From: Verrucomicrobiaceae bacterium E54
GTDB lineage: Bacteria; Verrucomicrobiota; Verrucomicrobiia; Verrucomicrobiales; Akkermansiaceae
DNA length: 39,229 bases
Reading direction: 5' to 3'
Assembly: GCA_022548915.1 (NCBI GenBank)
Contig: JAKZES010000051.1
Coordinates: 1 to 39,229, forward strand
Positions within the stretch are counted from its first letter, which is position 1; each line of letters begins with the position of its first letter. The notes below the pieces were generated by a model, which was not told the origin of the DNA, searched no databases, and was given only the letters and a program-made list of their open reading frames with translations. Made by a program: the position numbers and the translations under genes. Shown one piece after another: positions 1 to 8,340 of this stretch.

Positions 1-3000
1 CCGGTGAAGCCGGAAAGATCGGTCCCGGCGGCGATCGCCGCACCGCCGCCGGAGCCCGGGTCAAGGCGCCGGTCGAAGATGCCGATCGAGGTCAACGTTC
101 CGGCGCCGGTGATCGCATTGAAATCGAGCGTCGTGGCGCCGCCGCCTTCGGTGCCGACGTAGCCACCGCTGGTGGCGTCCACCGTGAGCGTGTTGCCGGC
201 AAAGACATGTCCGTTCGAGTTAAGTCCGCCGCCGTTGAGGTAAACGTCCTGCAAGGTCAGGTTTGCTCCGGCTGCATACAACAAGCCGAGTGAGGGATGG
301 TTGTCCCCGCCGTCGACCCGGGTCGTTGCGCCATGCCACGTGGTGTTCGTGAACCCGGCACGGAGATCCTGCTGGACCACCCAGGTGTCCGAATCGCCGG
401 GGACGGGCAGAGCACTGGGACTCCCGCCCGAACCACCCGGGGTGGCGGCCCAATCCGCGGTGGAATCATCCACCAGGGTGGCGCCGCTGGTCGCCACGGA
501 ATACCAGGTGGCGGCCGGCTCATATTGCGCAGTCACGGTCAAGTCGGTGGTGACGTTGGCAAAGGCGGTGTCCCAGCCGGTAAACATCCAGCCGGTGTCG
601 GGCGTGATGTTGGGGGCGACGGCCGCGCTGCCGTGGTTCACGATCTGCACGGCGGTGCCGCCGCTGATCGAGCCGTTGGCACCTTCGAGAAAGGTGACGG
701 TGTAAGTATCGATCGCGAAATTGGCGGTGACGCTGAGGTCGGCCGTGACGTCGCTGTCGGTCCGCGGGTTGGCGGTGGAGCTGTCCGACCAGTCCACGAA
801 ATGATGGTTGGCGTCGGGGACCGCCGTGACGGCCGTGCCCGTGCCGTTGTAGCCCACAGTCTGAGGCGAAGTGCCGTCGATGGCGCCGCCGGCGCCGGCG
901 GTATAGGTCAACGTGTAGGTCACCGGGCTGTACTGTGCGGCCACGGTTAGATCGCTGGTGACGTTGTCGAACGCTGTATCCCAACCGTCGAAGGACCAGC
1001 CGGCATCGGGCGTGATGACAGGAGCCACCGCGGCGGTGCCTTCATTGACGATCTGGCTCAGATCGCCGCCGCCGGTGCGGGTGCCGTGGGCGCCTTCCAC
1101 GAAGGCGACGGTATAGGTGGGAACCGCCGAGTATTGCGCGGTGACGGTCAGGTCGCTGGTGACGTTGTCGAAGGCGACATCCCAGCCGTCCAGGCTCCAG
1201 CCGAGGTCGGGCGTGATGGTCGGGGCGACCGCAGCCCCGCCTTCGAAGACCGTCTGCACCAACTCGCCGCCGCCGGTGCGGGTGCCGTGATCGCCCTCCA
1301 CGAAGGTGACGGTGTAGCTGGGACCGGTCACGGCCTTGCGGACAACGATATCATCCACAGAGTGAGCCCCGCGGTCGCTGTGGTTGTAGTACTGCTCCAG
1401 GGAAAGCCTGTTCAGGCCCGCGGTGGGCGCGTTGCCGTAGGACACGCCGTTGAAGAACTCCCCGGCGTCCTTGACGTCGTCATCGTCGGCGTCGATCCAC
1501 AGGTCGTAGGTGCCGGCGTAGAGAGTGAACTCCCATTTGCGGAAGGTATTGCCATCGCCCCAGTTCACGGGAACCGACCAGTTGGAGCCGTCGGTGATGA
1601 CGTACGGGTGCGTGTTGTTGCCGCCCAACTGGACGATCACCGTTCCGTTGGCGTCGCGGAGCTGGATCTGGCGGCCGACGCGGTTGGAAGCTCTGTCGAA
1701 GTACATCATCGAGACGACGATCGGCTCGGAATCGGAGAGCGGGGTCTCAGTGAAATGCGCAGTGTACTTCGGCAAGCCGCCCCAGCCCATGAACAGCGCG
1801 CTGTTGTCGATGCTGGACTCCTGGATGTTGCCGGACTGGCTCCAGGTGTTGAAACCCAGGGGCATGATCTGACCGCTGCGAACGGGGTTGCCGTTGGCGC
1901 CGTTGAGCAGGTCCGCCGTCGCGCTGCTGCCGGCCACCAGGTCATTGAAGTTGTCGGAGAAGATGATCAAGCCATCCAACACCTCGATCGTTGTCGTCTC
2001 CTGGGTACTGTTGCCATAGACGTCTTCGACGTTGATCGTCAGGTCGAAGGAGCCCAGGGCGGGGGGCGTACCGGAGACGATGCCGTCGGAGCCGACCGAG
2101 ACCCAGGTCGGTCCGGAGACCTTGGAAAAAGTCAACGTGTCCAGCGGCAGGTCGGCGTCGGTCACGATCTCCCAGTCGATGAGCGACTGGCTGTAGCTCT
2201 GGTTGATGATGGCCTGGGGCAGGATGGTGGTGGCGAAGATCGGGGATTCCGTGGTCGTGGTGAAGCTGACGGAGCCGCCGTCCGCCCAATCCGTGCCGGC
2301 CACGTTTTCCACGTGGCAGTTGTAGTAGTAGGTCTGGCCGGGCGCCAGGCCGCTGATGTCGGTGAAGAAGGCGCCGGAAGTCCTGGCGAGCGCGACGCTG
2401 TTCTGCCAACTGCCGGGGGCCTGACCGCCGTCGGAGGGTCCCCAGTATACGGTCACATCCCCCTGATCACCGGAGACGGTCCCGTTCAAGCGCGCGGTCT
2501 TGTTGGAAACCGGCGATGCGGCGCCGTTGGCGACCGTGGGCGGGACCATGCCCACGCCCACGAGCGAGAAGGTGTATAGCGGGCCGTCGGGGTCGTCACT
2601 GTCGATCTCGATGCTGGCGGTGTGGGTGCCGGAAACCGCCGGATTGTAGGTGACCTCGAACGTCGTGCTTTCCGATGGCGACAGGGTCGTGTCGGCCGCA
2701 TCCTGCGAAAGGGTGAAATATCCGTCCCCGCCCGTGAGGCTGACCGCCGGTGTCGAGGTGAGACTGACGGTGACGGCACCCAGGTTGCTGATCGTAAACT
2801 GCTGCGCCACGGGTCCGGCTGCGACCGCGACGTCACCGAAGTCGGTGCCGTTGCCGGCCTCGGGCGTGGTATCTCCGCTGATCACCATGTTCCCGTTGCC
2901 ATACACCTGCAGGTTGCCGGGCGCCGGCCCGTCGTCGCGGGTGTTGGAGAAGCCCCAGGAATCACTCACCAAGTCGTAAACCGGGTCGGCGGAGCTGGTA

Positions 3001-4718
3001 TTGAAAACAATGTTGAAGGGATGAGTCCCGGCCGCGCCGGTCTGACCGGTCACGGTCACGGTCTGCGGGGTGTCGTAGTTGGCGGGGGTAAAGATCAACG
3101 TCCCGGGGCTCACCAAGCCGGCAAACCGGTCATCGGCCACAACGGAAACAGTCACGTCGGCTTGGGGCGGAAACATGAATCGGACGGAGAGGGTCTGCGT
3201 CGTCTCGGGCGTGACATCGGTGGCCGTGGCGGAAGTGGGCAACACCTTGAAACCCGGCGCGCGGACCTGACAGCGGCCCAGGCGCCAGGCGGTTTCGTAG
3301 CCAATCTTCTGCATTTTGTAGGCGGTGCTCTCCGGATCCAGGCTGGGGTCGATGGAGCAGCGGCCGGAGTAGATGGTGTACATGTAGTCGCCGATGGCGC
3401 CCCGGGAGAGGTTGGCGTTGAGGTGGGGGCCGGTGCCGTCGCGCTGAGGATTCCAGGTGGGGTAGAGCTTGTGGATCTGCGCCCAAAGAGTGCGCATTGG
3501 CAGGTTGCGGGCGGTGGGTCCCTCGCCGAGCATGCGGTTGGCCTGATCGTTGTCGTTCACGAACATCTGGCCGATGTAGTGATCGTTGGCCAGGTCGACG
3601 GGGCGGCCCCAGGTGTTGAAGTGGTAGCGGTAGCCGAAGGCCAACTGCCAGTAGGCGGGATTCACCTTGTAGGACTTCGCCGCCTCGAAGGTACGCCCTT
3701 CGTTGAAGGCGATGGGCATCTCCCGGTCGGTCGGCCAGCCCAGACCGTCGTCTTCCGGGGTCTCGCTGTTGTACTTGTCGTTGTAGGACCAGTTGTCGTT
3801 GGTGACGCGGCAGCGGTCCATCGCATAGCCGACGGCGAGGCGAATATCCTCCTCCGTGCTGGTGCCCTGCTCTGAGAAGTGAACGTCCCGCCGGGAGTCG
3901 CCCAGGATCGAGTAAGGATTCTGAAAACTGAATTGCCCGCTGTAGTGGGAGGCGGCCATGGCATCGGTGACGGTGGTGTGGGCCAGGTCGGCGTGGGCGT
4001 CGTTGTGGCTGTAGCTGGAGTTCGAGGCGCTCTGGCCGTACATGCGGCTGTAGATGGTGGCCGCGGCGATATAGGCGGCGTCGTTGTTCGGGTGGCCGCC
4101 GCCGGTGGGGGAACCCGCCGCCTGCCAGGCCAGGCCGGCCGGCGCGACCGGAATCCCGCCCGAACGTCCGGTGCGATAGACGACTTCTTCGTAATGCGCG
4201 ACGGTCGACGCCGAGCCGGGCGCGGGCCAGGGCATGAGCAGCATGGTCTGGGCCGTGCCTTGCGCGACCTCCTCGTTGATCTCGGCAACGCCCAGCGCGT
4301 ACAGGCCGGGCGTGTACTCCATCGTGTAGGGATCGCCGATCAGGATGACGTAGTCCCACGCGGTCCCCAGCTCGCCGCGCAGGTTGGGCCAGCGGGTTGT
4401 GGTTTCGACGTCCGCTGGAAACGGCCAGTGATACCAGCCGGCAAGGTTGTGGCAACGCGTCGAATGCCCAAGGACCGTGGTCGCCGTGGCAAAGCGCTCC
4501 TCGACCGTCACATTGACGGCACCCACGCCGGCACCGGAGAGAATGTTGTCCAGGTGCGTCGCGATTCCCGCTGGCGAGAAGGGATCGGAGTTGGCGTTGG
4601 TGAAGGTGTCGCCGGAATCCACCGCCGAGCCGATGATCAACACATTGACATCCGCCGAGACCCTTGCCGCGGCCAATCCAACCAGCAAAATCAACAGAGA
4701 TTTCCGCAACAATTTCAT
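1..4718 (-). CDS. Very large secreted multidomain protein, partial (C-terminus beyond the left edge)
   Basis: The frame stays open from an ATG at 4718 to the left edge (1572 codons, no stop), so the true C-terminus is outside the window. GGAGGT sits 7 nt before the start, one of few clear ribosome sites here. A signal peptide (MKLLRKSLLILLVGLAAARVSA) is followed by about 500 residues I cannot place, then a Verrucomicrobia/Planctomycetes-type beta segment with a TPANYDTPQTVTVTG motif (about 540), a choice-of-anchor-D/HYDIN-like Ig domain (about 600-725), an FN3-like domain (730-825), a putative-Ig/cadherin-like domain (826-920), a LamG-like beta-sandwich (920-1132), four InlB-type B repeats (1134-1401) and a terminal domain (from 1403) that recurs in the protein at 19076. 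It is probably cell-surface or secreted, with adhesive or glycan-binding modules. Any enzymatic role of the N-terminal part is unknown. A candidate operator lies about 150 nt upstream. Confidence 0.9.
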   Translation of the reverse strand, partial: MKLLRKSLLILLVGLAAARVSADVNVLIIGSAVDSGDTFTNANSDPFSPAGIATHLDNILSGAGVGAVNVTVEERFATATTVLGHSTRCHNLAGWYHWPFPADVETTTRWPNLRGELGTAWDYVILIGDPYTMEYTPGLYALGVAEINEEVAQGTAQTMLLMPWPAPGSASTVAHYEEVVYRTGRSGGIPVAPAGLAWQAAGSPTGGGHPNNDAAYIAAATIYSRMYGQSASNSSYSHNDAHADLAHTTVTDAMAASHYSGQFSFQNPYSILGDSRRDVHFSEQGTSTEEDIRLAVGYAMDRCRVTNDNWSYNDKYNSETPEDDGLGWPTDREMPIAFNEGRTFEAAKSYKVNPAYWQLAFGYRYHFNTWGRPVDLANDHYIGQMFVNDNDQANRMLGEGPTARNLPMRTLWAQIHKLYPTWNPQRDGTGPHLNANLSRGAIGDYMYTIYSGRCSIDPSLDPESTAYKMQKIGYETAWRLGRCQVRAPGFKVLPTSATATDVTPETTQTLSVRFMFPPQADVTVSVVADDRFAGLVSPGTLIFTPANYDTPQTVTVTGQTGAAGTHPFNIVFNTSSADPVYDLVSDSWGFSNTRDDGPAPGNLQVYGNGNMVISGDTTPEAGNGTDFGDVAVAAGPVAQQFTISNLGAVTVSLTSTPAVSLTGGDGYFTLSQDAADTTLSPSESTTFEVTYNPAVSGTHTASIEIDSDDPDGPLYTFSLVGVGMVPPTVANGAASPVSNKTARLNGTVSGDQGDVTVYWGPSDGGQAPGSWQNSVALARTSGAFFTDISGLAPGQTYYYNCHVENVAGTDWADGGSVSFTTTTESPIFATTILPQAIINQSYSQSLIDWEIVTDADLPLDTLTFSKVSGPTWVSVGSDGIVSGTPPALGSFDLTINVEDVYGNSTQETTTIEVLDGLIIFSDNFNDLVAGSSATADLLNGANGNPVRSGQIMPLGFNTWSQSGNIQESSIDNSALFMGWGGLPKYTAHFTETPLSDSEPIVVSMMYFDRASNRVGRQIQLRDANGTVIVQLGGNNTHPYVITDGSNWSVPVNWGDGNTFRKWEFTLYAGTYDLWIDADDDDVKDAGEFFNGVSYGNAPTAGLNRLSLEQYYNHSDRGAHSVDDIVVRKAVTGPSYTVTFVEGDHGTRTGGGELVQTVFEGGAAVAPTITPDLGWSLDGWDVAFDNVTSDLTVTAQYSAVPTYTVAFVEGAHGTRTGGGDLSQIVNEGTAAVAPVITPDAGWSFDGWDTAFDNVTSDLTVAAQYSPVTYTLTYTAGAGGAIDGTSPQTVGYNGTGTAVTAVPDANHHFVDWSDSSTANPRTDSDVTADLSVTANFAIDTYTVTFLEGANGSISGGTAVQIVNHGSAAVAPNITPDTGWMFTGWDTAFANVTTDLTVTAQYEPAATWYSVATSGATLVDDSTADWAATPGGSGGSPSALPVPGDSDTWVVQQDLRAGFTNTTWHGATTRVDGGDNHPSLGLLYAAGANLTLQDVYLNGGGLNSNGHVFAGNTLTVDATSGGYVGTEGGGATTLDFNAITGAGTLTSIGIFDRRLDPGSGGGAAIAAGTDLSGFT
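515..1318 (-). repeat. Four tandem InlB B-type repeats within the large secreted protein
   Basis: Four consecutive units of about 200 bp encode the pattern YTVTFVEGxHGTRTGGG ... AVAPxITPDxGWxxDGWD ... NVTSDLTVTAQY. Units 1, 2 and 4 in gene order are close relatives at DNA level too. Unit 3 (about 715-915) is a divergent version (GAGGAIDGTSPQTVGYNG ... FVDWSDSSTANPRTDSDVTA) of the kind found in many secreted bacterial proteins. Such repeats are usually spacer or adhesion modules on surface proteins. Confidence 0.85.
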
Positions 4719-4870
4719 CGGTTTGACCTCCGTGCGCTCTCGTTGTCATCCGCGTCGGGGAACGGAAGGAATGGGATCGGGGCGGAAGCTCCTGGCAATT
4801 TCACGTTTCGTACTGATTGGTTGATTGGACGCTGAATGATCGGGTGCTGCGCCCGACTTTCAAACCGGTT

Positions 4871-4899
4871 TTCTTACGTTTTGGCGGCAAATTTTTACG
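4871..4899 (+). promoter_or_regulatory. Candidate operator C, TTACG-N16-TTACG, in the 4719-5013 gap
   Basis: The 295-nt gap between the sulfatase stop (5014) and the large secreted gene (4718) holds no convincing gene. It contains TTACG at 4874-4878 and again at 4895-4899, exactly 21 bp apart, within TTCTTACG ... GCAAATTTTTACG. The same direct repeat at the same spacing occurs upstream of 19076, and a degenerate copy upstream of 17627. Half-sites two helical turns apart suit an AraC-family protein. The binding protein is inferred to be the regulator at 17735-18907. Confidence 0.5.
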
Positions 4900-5013
4900 C
4901 TGAAACGCCACTTGACTGCCATGCGAATCGCCCCCGGCGAGGCATCGATGACGGTGTGCATGATGGCGTGAGCAAAATCGGGGAGGACGCGCTTGCCGGG
5001 ATCGTGTTCGTGC

Positions 5014-6459
5014 TCAAGGTGCCGCCTTGGTGGGGATGTCCTCGTTGGCGGCTCGGGTGTGGGGCTTCTTGACGTAATCGCGCAGGCGGGGAAGATCGCC
5101 GGGCTCGGTCAAGATCGGCCGGGCATCCTCGACGAAGGCGGCGGGACGGGTGACGGCGGCGATTTGTTTGGCGTGAGCTGCGAGCAACTCGCGGAGTTCT
5201 TCCACGAGGTCGGGATGTTGGTCGGCGAGGTCGTTCGTTTCACCGGGGTTCGCGGCGAGGTCATAAAGTTCAAACCCCTTGCGGACTCTCACGAGCTTCC
5301 AATCGCCGTGGCGGATGCCTTCGTTTTCGTAGTGGTGAATCTCGTGTGGCGACCTGGCCCCGGGCTTGCCGAGGAGGATGTCGAGGACATTTCTGCCGTC
5401 GATGATGCGGTCGGCGGGCACTTTGGCGCCGGCGAGTTTCGCAAAGCTGGGCAGCAGGTCGGTGGTGACGGCGATGGCGTCGGTCCCGGTGCCGGCCGGG
5501 ATGGTGCCGGGCCACCAGGTAATGGTGGGCACGCGCATGTGGCCCTCGTATTTGGCGCTGACCTTGTTGCCGCGCAGGGGTCCCATGCACAGGCCGCCGT
5601 CGCCGCCGTTGTCGGAGGTGAAGAGCACGAAGGTGTGCCGCGCGAGTTCGAGTTCGCGCAGGGTGTCGAGGATGCGGCCGACGCTGTCATCCACCTCCTC
5701 GATGTTGGCGCGGTTCACGTTGCCGCCGGCCCGGGCCATGATCTCGGGCCGGGCATAGCGCGGGGAGTGGACGTAGGCGTGGGGGACGTAACAGAAGAAG
5801 GGCCCGTCACGATGCTTTCTGATGAACGCCACGGCTTCGTCGGTGACCACTTCACAAAGCAGCGACTGGTCGGCGCCGTCGCTGACATAAGCCACCGGCT
5901 TGTCGCCGCGGATGACGGGCAGCGGCACGTAGGGGCCGCCCTTGGTGACCGGGTTGCCGCGCTTGTTGCCCGGCCACATGTCGTTGGAATAGGGGATGCC
6001 GAAGTAGTCGTCGAAGCCCTGCTTCAACGGCAGGAATGGAGGTTGGTCGCCGAGGTGCCACTTGCCGAAGTGGCCGGTGGCGTAGCCCTTCTCCTTGAGC
6101 ATCTCCGCGATGGTGATCTCGGCGGGATTGAGCCCGCGCCTTTCGCCCGGAAACAGGACCGGCCCGTCCATCCCGATGCGATGCGCATAGGTGCCGGTCA
6201 TCAGCGCCGCGCGCGACGGGGTGCAGGCGGTGTTGGCGACGTAGAACTGGCGCAGCACGTTGCCTTCCACGGCCATGCGGTCGAGGTGGGGAGTCTTGTT
6301 CGCCGTGTTGCCGAACGGGCCGATGTCCCCGTATCCCATGTCGTCGATGAAGATCAGGACGATGTTGGGAGGCGGTGCGGCTGCCGTTGCGGCGGCGGAG
6401 ACAAGCAGCAGGAACAGGCAAAGCCGCAGAGCCGCGGACAGGCTATGCTTGCGCTTCAT
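5014..6459 (-). CDS. Secreted S1-type sulfatase (second of pair)
   Basis: 481 residues. A formylglycine-dependent sulfatase that would remove sulfate esters from a glycan outside the cytoplasm. Visible: signal peptide (about 1-28), NIVLIFIDD metal-binding aspartates (39-40), the maturation motif CTPSR (Cys79, the residue converted to formylglycine), HFGKWHLG (downstream active-site block), and FTSDNGGDGG with the late metal ligands. ATG at 6459 was chosen over a longer in-frame start at 6573 because it begins the signal peptide and overlaps the upstream sulfatase stop as ATGA, implying translational coupling. Maturation needs a formylglycine-generating enzyme or anSME, not seen in the window. 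Substrate is unknown; the neighbouring GH32 and GH172 enzymes point to a fructose-type glycan. Confidence 0.92.
   Translation of the reverse strand: MKRKHSLSAALRLCLFLLLVSAAATAAAPPPNIVLIFIDDMGYGDIGPFGNTANKTPHLDRMAVEGNVLRQFYVANTACTPSRAALMTGTYAHRIGMDGPVLFPGERRGLNPAEITIAEMLKEKGYATGHFGKWHLGDQPPFLPLKQGFDDYFGIPYSNDMWPGNKRGNPVTKGGPYVPLPVIRGDKPVAYVSDGADQSLLCEVVTDEAVAFIRKHRDGPFFCYVPHAYVHSPRYARPEIMARAGGNVNRANIEEVDDSVGRILDTLRELELARHTFVLFTSDNGGDGGLCMGPLRGNKVSAKYEGHMRVPTITWWPGTIPAGTGTDAIAVTTDLLPSFAKLAGAKVPADRIIDGRNVLDILLGKPGARSPHEIHHYENEGIRHGDWKLVRVRKGFELYDLAANPGETNDLADQHPDLVEELRELLAAHAKQIAAVTRPAAFVEDARPILTEPGDLPRLRDYVKKPHTRAANEDIPTKAAP
6416..6435 (-). repeat. Short dispersed repeat inside a signal-peptide coding region (copy 1)
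   Basis: A 20-bp sequence, AGGCAAAGCCGCAGAGCCGC on the plus strand, occurs identically at 8278-8297. On the coding strand it gives the residues SAALRLCL in the sulfatase signal peptide. Related CGCAGAG-rich sequence lies in the DUF2961 signal peptide (10426-10448) and non-coding at 12741-12758. Confidence 0.7.
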
Positions 6460-8330
6460 TGACTGGGGCGCCCTTGCTGTCGCGCCGACGGTTTGGGTTC
6501 GCGGGAGGAGGAGGGGGTCAGCGCGGCATCCTGGTCGGGCAGCCATTCCACGCAGGTGTAGATCGCGCTGCACAGGGTGCGGTCCTGCGAGTCCAGGAAA
6601 TGGGTTGCGAGCCGCGTCTTGCCGGCGGGCAGCCGAACGCGGAAGGTGACATGGGTGGCGCGGGGCTCGACATCGAGCGTGTAGTTGGCGCCGGCGATCT
6701 GGAGGTTGGCGGCGGCGATCGGGCGGGCGCTGGGGCCGGTATCGTCCGGGCCGTCTCGCCCCTCGGTCAGGGTCTTCTCCGATTCCCTGGGCCAGCGGCG
6801 GAGTTCGACTTGGTAGACGCCCGCGCGATCGACGATGACGTTCCAGTAGCCCGTGGCAGTGGCCCGGTTCAGTCCGCCGCCGTTGTCGCAGAAGCCGCCG
6901 GTCCAGTCCTGGGCGTAGAGAATCGAGGATGGCTCCGGCACGGAGCCGATCGTGATCCAGCGCGGTCGATCGAACAGAGGCCTGGCCTCGGCATACCAGG
7001 AGTCATAGTGATCGGACATTGCCTTGACGATTTCGGGGTGGCTTGCGGCGACGTTCTGCTGCTGCCCGGGATCGTCGCCGACATGATAGAGTTCCCTGCC
7101 GCCGACGAGGCGCCATTTCTTCCATAGCACAACGGCAGGATTCCACGGCTGGCCGGACGGTCCGTACTGGATGACGAGCTTGCGGTCGGGGAGGTTGGTG
7201 GCGGTACCCCGGATCAGGCCGGCGAGGCTGGCTCCGTCGAAGCCGGTGGGCTTGCCGGTGGTGTCCAGTCCGCAGAGTTCGATCAGGGTTGGAAGGAGAT
7301 CCTGGACCTGGGTGAGTTCGTCGATGTCGGTGCCGTGCTTCAACTTGCCGGCGGGCCAGCGGACGAAGCAGGGGACGCGGTGGCCGCCCTCGTAGACGCT
7401 GGTCTTCTTGTCGCGCATGCCGGCATTGAAAATCGCCTGCGCCTCACTGCTCTGGGTGCCGTTGTCGGTCAGGAAGATGAAGAGGGTGTTGTCCCGCAGA
7501 CCCTTCTCGTCGAGGAAGGCTTCGAGTTTTCCGAGGTTCTCGTCGAGGTTGGCGATCATCCCGTAGAACTTGTCGGGGATCGGCTTGCCCTCGTGCCTGC
7601 CGATGTAAGGCGCGGAGTATCTCTTGTCGCAGACGTCGGGCCAGTGCGGGGTGTTGGTGGCGAGGTAGAGGAAGAAGGGCTTGCCGGCGGCGTGCTGCCT
7701 GCCGATCCACTTCATCGCCTCGCCGAAGAAGATGTCGGTGCAGTAGCCCTCGAACTTCTTGTCCACTCCGTTGCGGGACAGAACGGGATCGAAGTAGGTG
7801 TTCTGCCAATGGTCGGCGAGCGAGGTGATCCCCCAGGCGCGGTGATGGATGGTTTCCTGGAACCCGCGGTCCTGCGGGCGGTGCGGGTAGCTGTCGCCGA
7901 GGTGCCACTTGCCGAAGTGCCCGGTGGCGTAGCCGGAGCCGGCGAAGAAATCGGCCATCGTCGGCAGCTCGCGGCGCATCATCGAGCGCCCCTGGCAGAC
8001 GGCGGTGCAGCCGTTGCGCATCGCGTCGATCCCGGTCATGAGCTGGCCGCGGGTGGGCGAGCACATTGGGGCGGCATGGAAGTCGGTGAAGCGCGCGCTT
8101 TCGGCGTGGAGCCGGTCCATGTGCGGGGTCTTGAGCACCGGGTTGCCGTGGGCGGCAAGGTCACCGTAGCCTTGGTCATCGGTGATGATGAGGATGACGT
8201 TGGGAGGCGGCGTGGCACCCGGAAGCGGACTGGCGAAGAGCAGACTCGCGCCAGTCTTCGCCAGGGCTACGACCGGCAGGCAAAGCCGCAGAGCCGCTGA
8301 GATGGAGATGTTGGAGTTGCTGGAAAACAC
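6456..8330 (-). CDS. Secreted S1-type sulfatase (first of pair)
   Basis: About 624 residues from a GTG at 8330. Motifs: NVILIITDDQGYGD (metal aspartates about 51-52), CSPTRGQLMTG (formylglycine Cys about 90), HFGKWHLG, and LTDNGTQ. After the sulfatase fold comes a roughly 130-residue C-terminal beta domain (WNVIVDRAGVYQVELRRWP onward) often seen on planctomycete and verrucomicrobial arylsulfatases. The start is uncertain: an ATG at 8408 would overlap the upstream gene by 68 nt and put non-signal-like sequence in front, whereas GTG 8330 lies 10 nt after the upstream stop and starts a signal-like peptide. Its stop overlaps the next sulfatase start (ATGA). The two sulfatases differ in length and loops, so they may act on different sulfate positions (inference). 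Confidence 0.9.
   Translation of the reverse strand: MFSSNSNISISAALRLCLPVVALAKTGASLLFASPLPGATPPPNVILIITDDQGYGDLAAHGNPVLKTPHMDRLHAESARFTDFHAAPMCSPTRGQLMTGIDAMRNGCTAVCQGRSMMRRELPTMADFFAGSGYATGHFGKWHLGDSYPHRPQDRGFQETIHHRAWGITSLADHWQNTYFDPVLSRNGVDKKFEGYCTDIFFGEAMKWIGRQHAAGKPFFLYLATNTPHWPDVCDKRYSAPYIGRHEGKPIPDKFYGMIANLDENLGKLEAFLDEKGLRDNTLFIFLTDNGTQSSEAQAIFNAGMRDKKTSVYEGGHRVPCFVRWPAGKLKHGTDIDELTQVQDLLPTLIELCGLDTTGKPTGFDGASLAGLIRGTATNLPDRKLVIQYGPSGQPWNPAVVLWKKWRLVGGRELYHVGDDPGQQQNVAASHPEIVKAMSDHYDSWYAEARPLFDRPRWITIGSVPEPSSILYAQDWTGGFCDNGGGLNRATATGYWNVIVDRAGVYQVELRRWPRESEKTLTEGRDGPDDTGPSARPIAAANLQIAGANYTLDVEPRATHVTFRVRLPAGKTRLATHFLDSQDRTLCSAIYTCVEWLPDQDAALTPSSSREPKPSARQQGRPSQ
8278..8297 (-). repeat. 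Short dispersed repeat inside a signal-peptide coding region (copy 2)
   Basis: Identical 20-bp copy of the sequence at 6416-6435, again encoding SAALRLCL in the N-terminal export signal of a different sulfatase. The rest of the two genes is not similar enough at DNA level for this to be simple duplication residue. Confidence 0.7.
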
Positions 8331-8340
8331 CGGTGGGCAG

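Noticed and set aside
1086..2579. Long plus-strand frame of 497 codons, and a similar one at 2622-3875
   Set aside because: They are antisense to the continuous 1572-codon minus-strand frame from 4718, which has a signal peptide, ribosome site and recognisable domains; the plus-strand translations are low-complexity Gly/Val/Arg products typical of GC-rich complements.
3130..4749. Minus-strand frame of 539 codons overlapping the large secreted gene
   Set aside because: It is the +1 shifted frame of the real gene, rich in Arg/Gln/His without any domain, and ends before the real gene does.
4836..5072. Small plus-strand frame in the gap before the sulfatase
   Set aside because: It overlaps the sulfatase stop, has no ribosome site or recognisable product and runs over the candidate operator.
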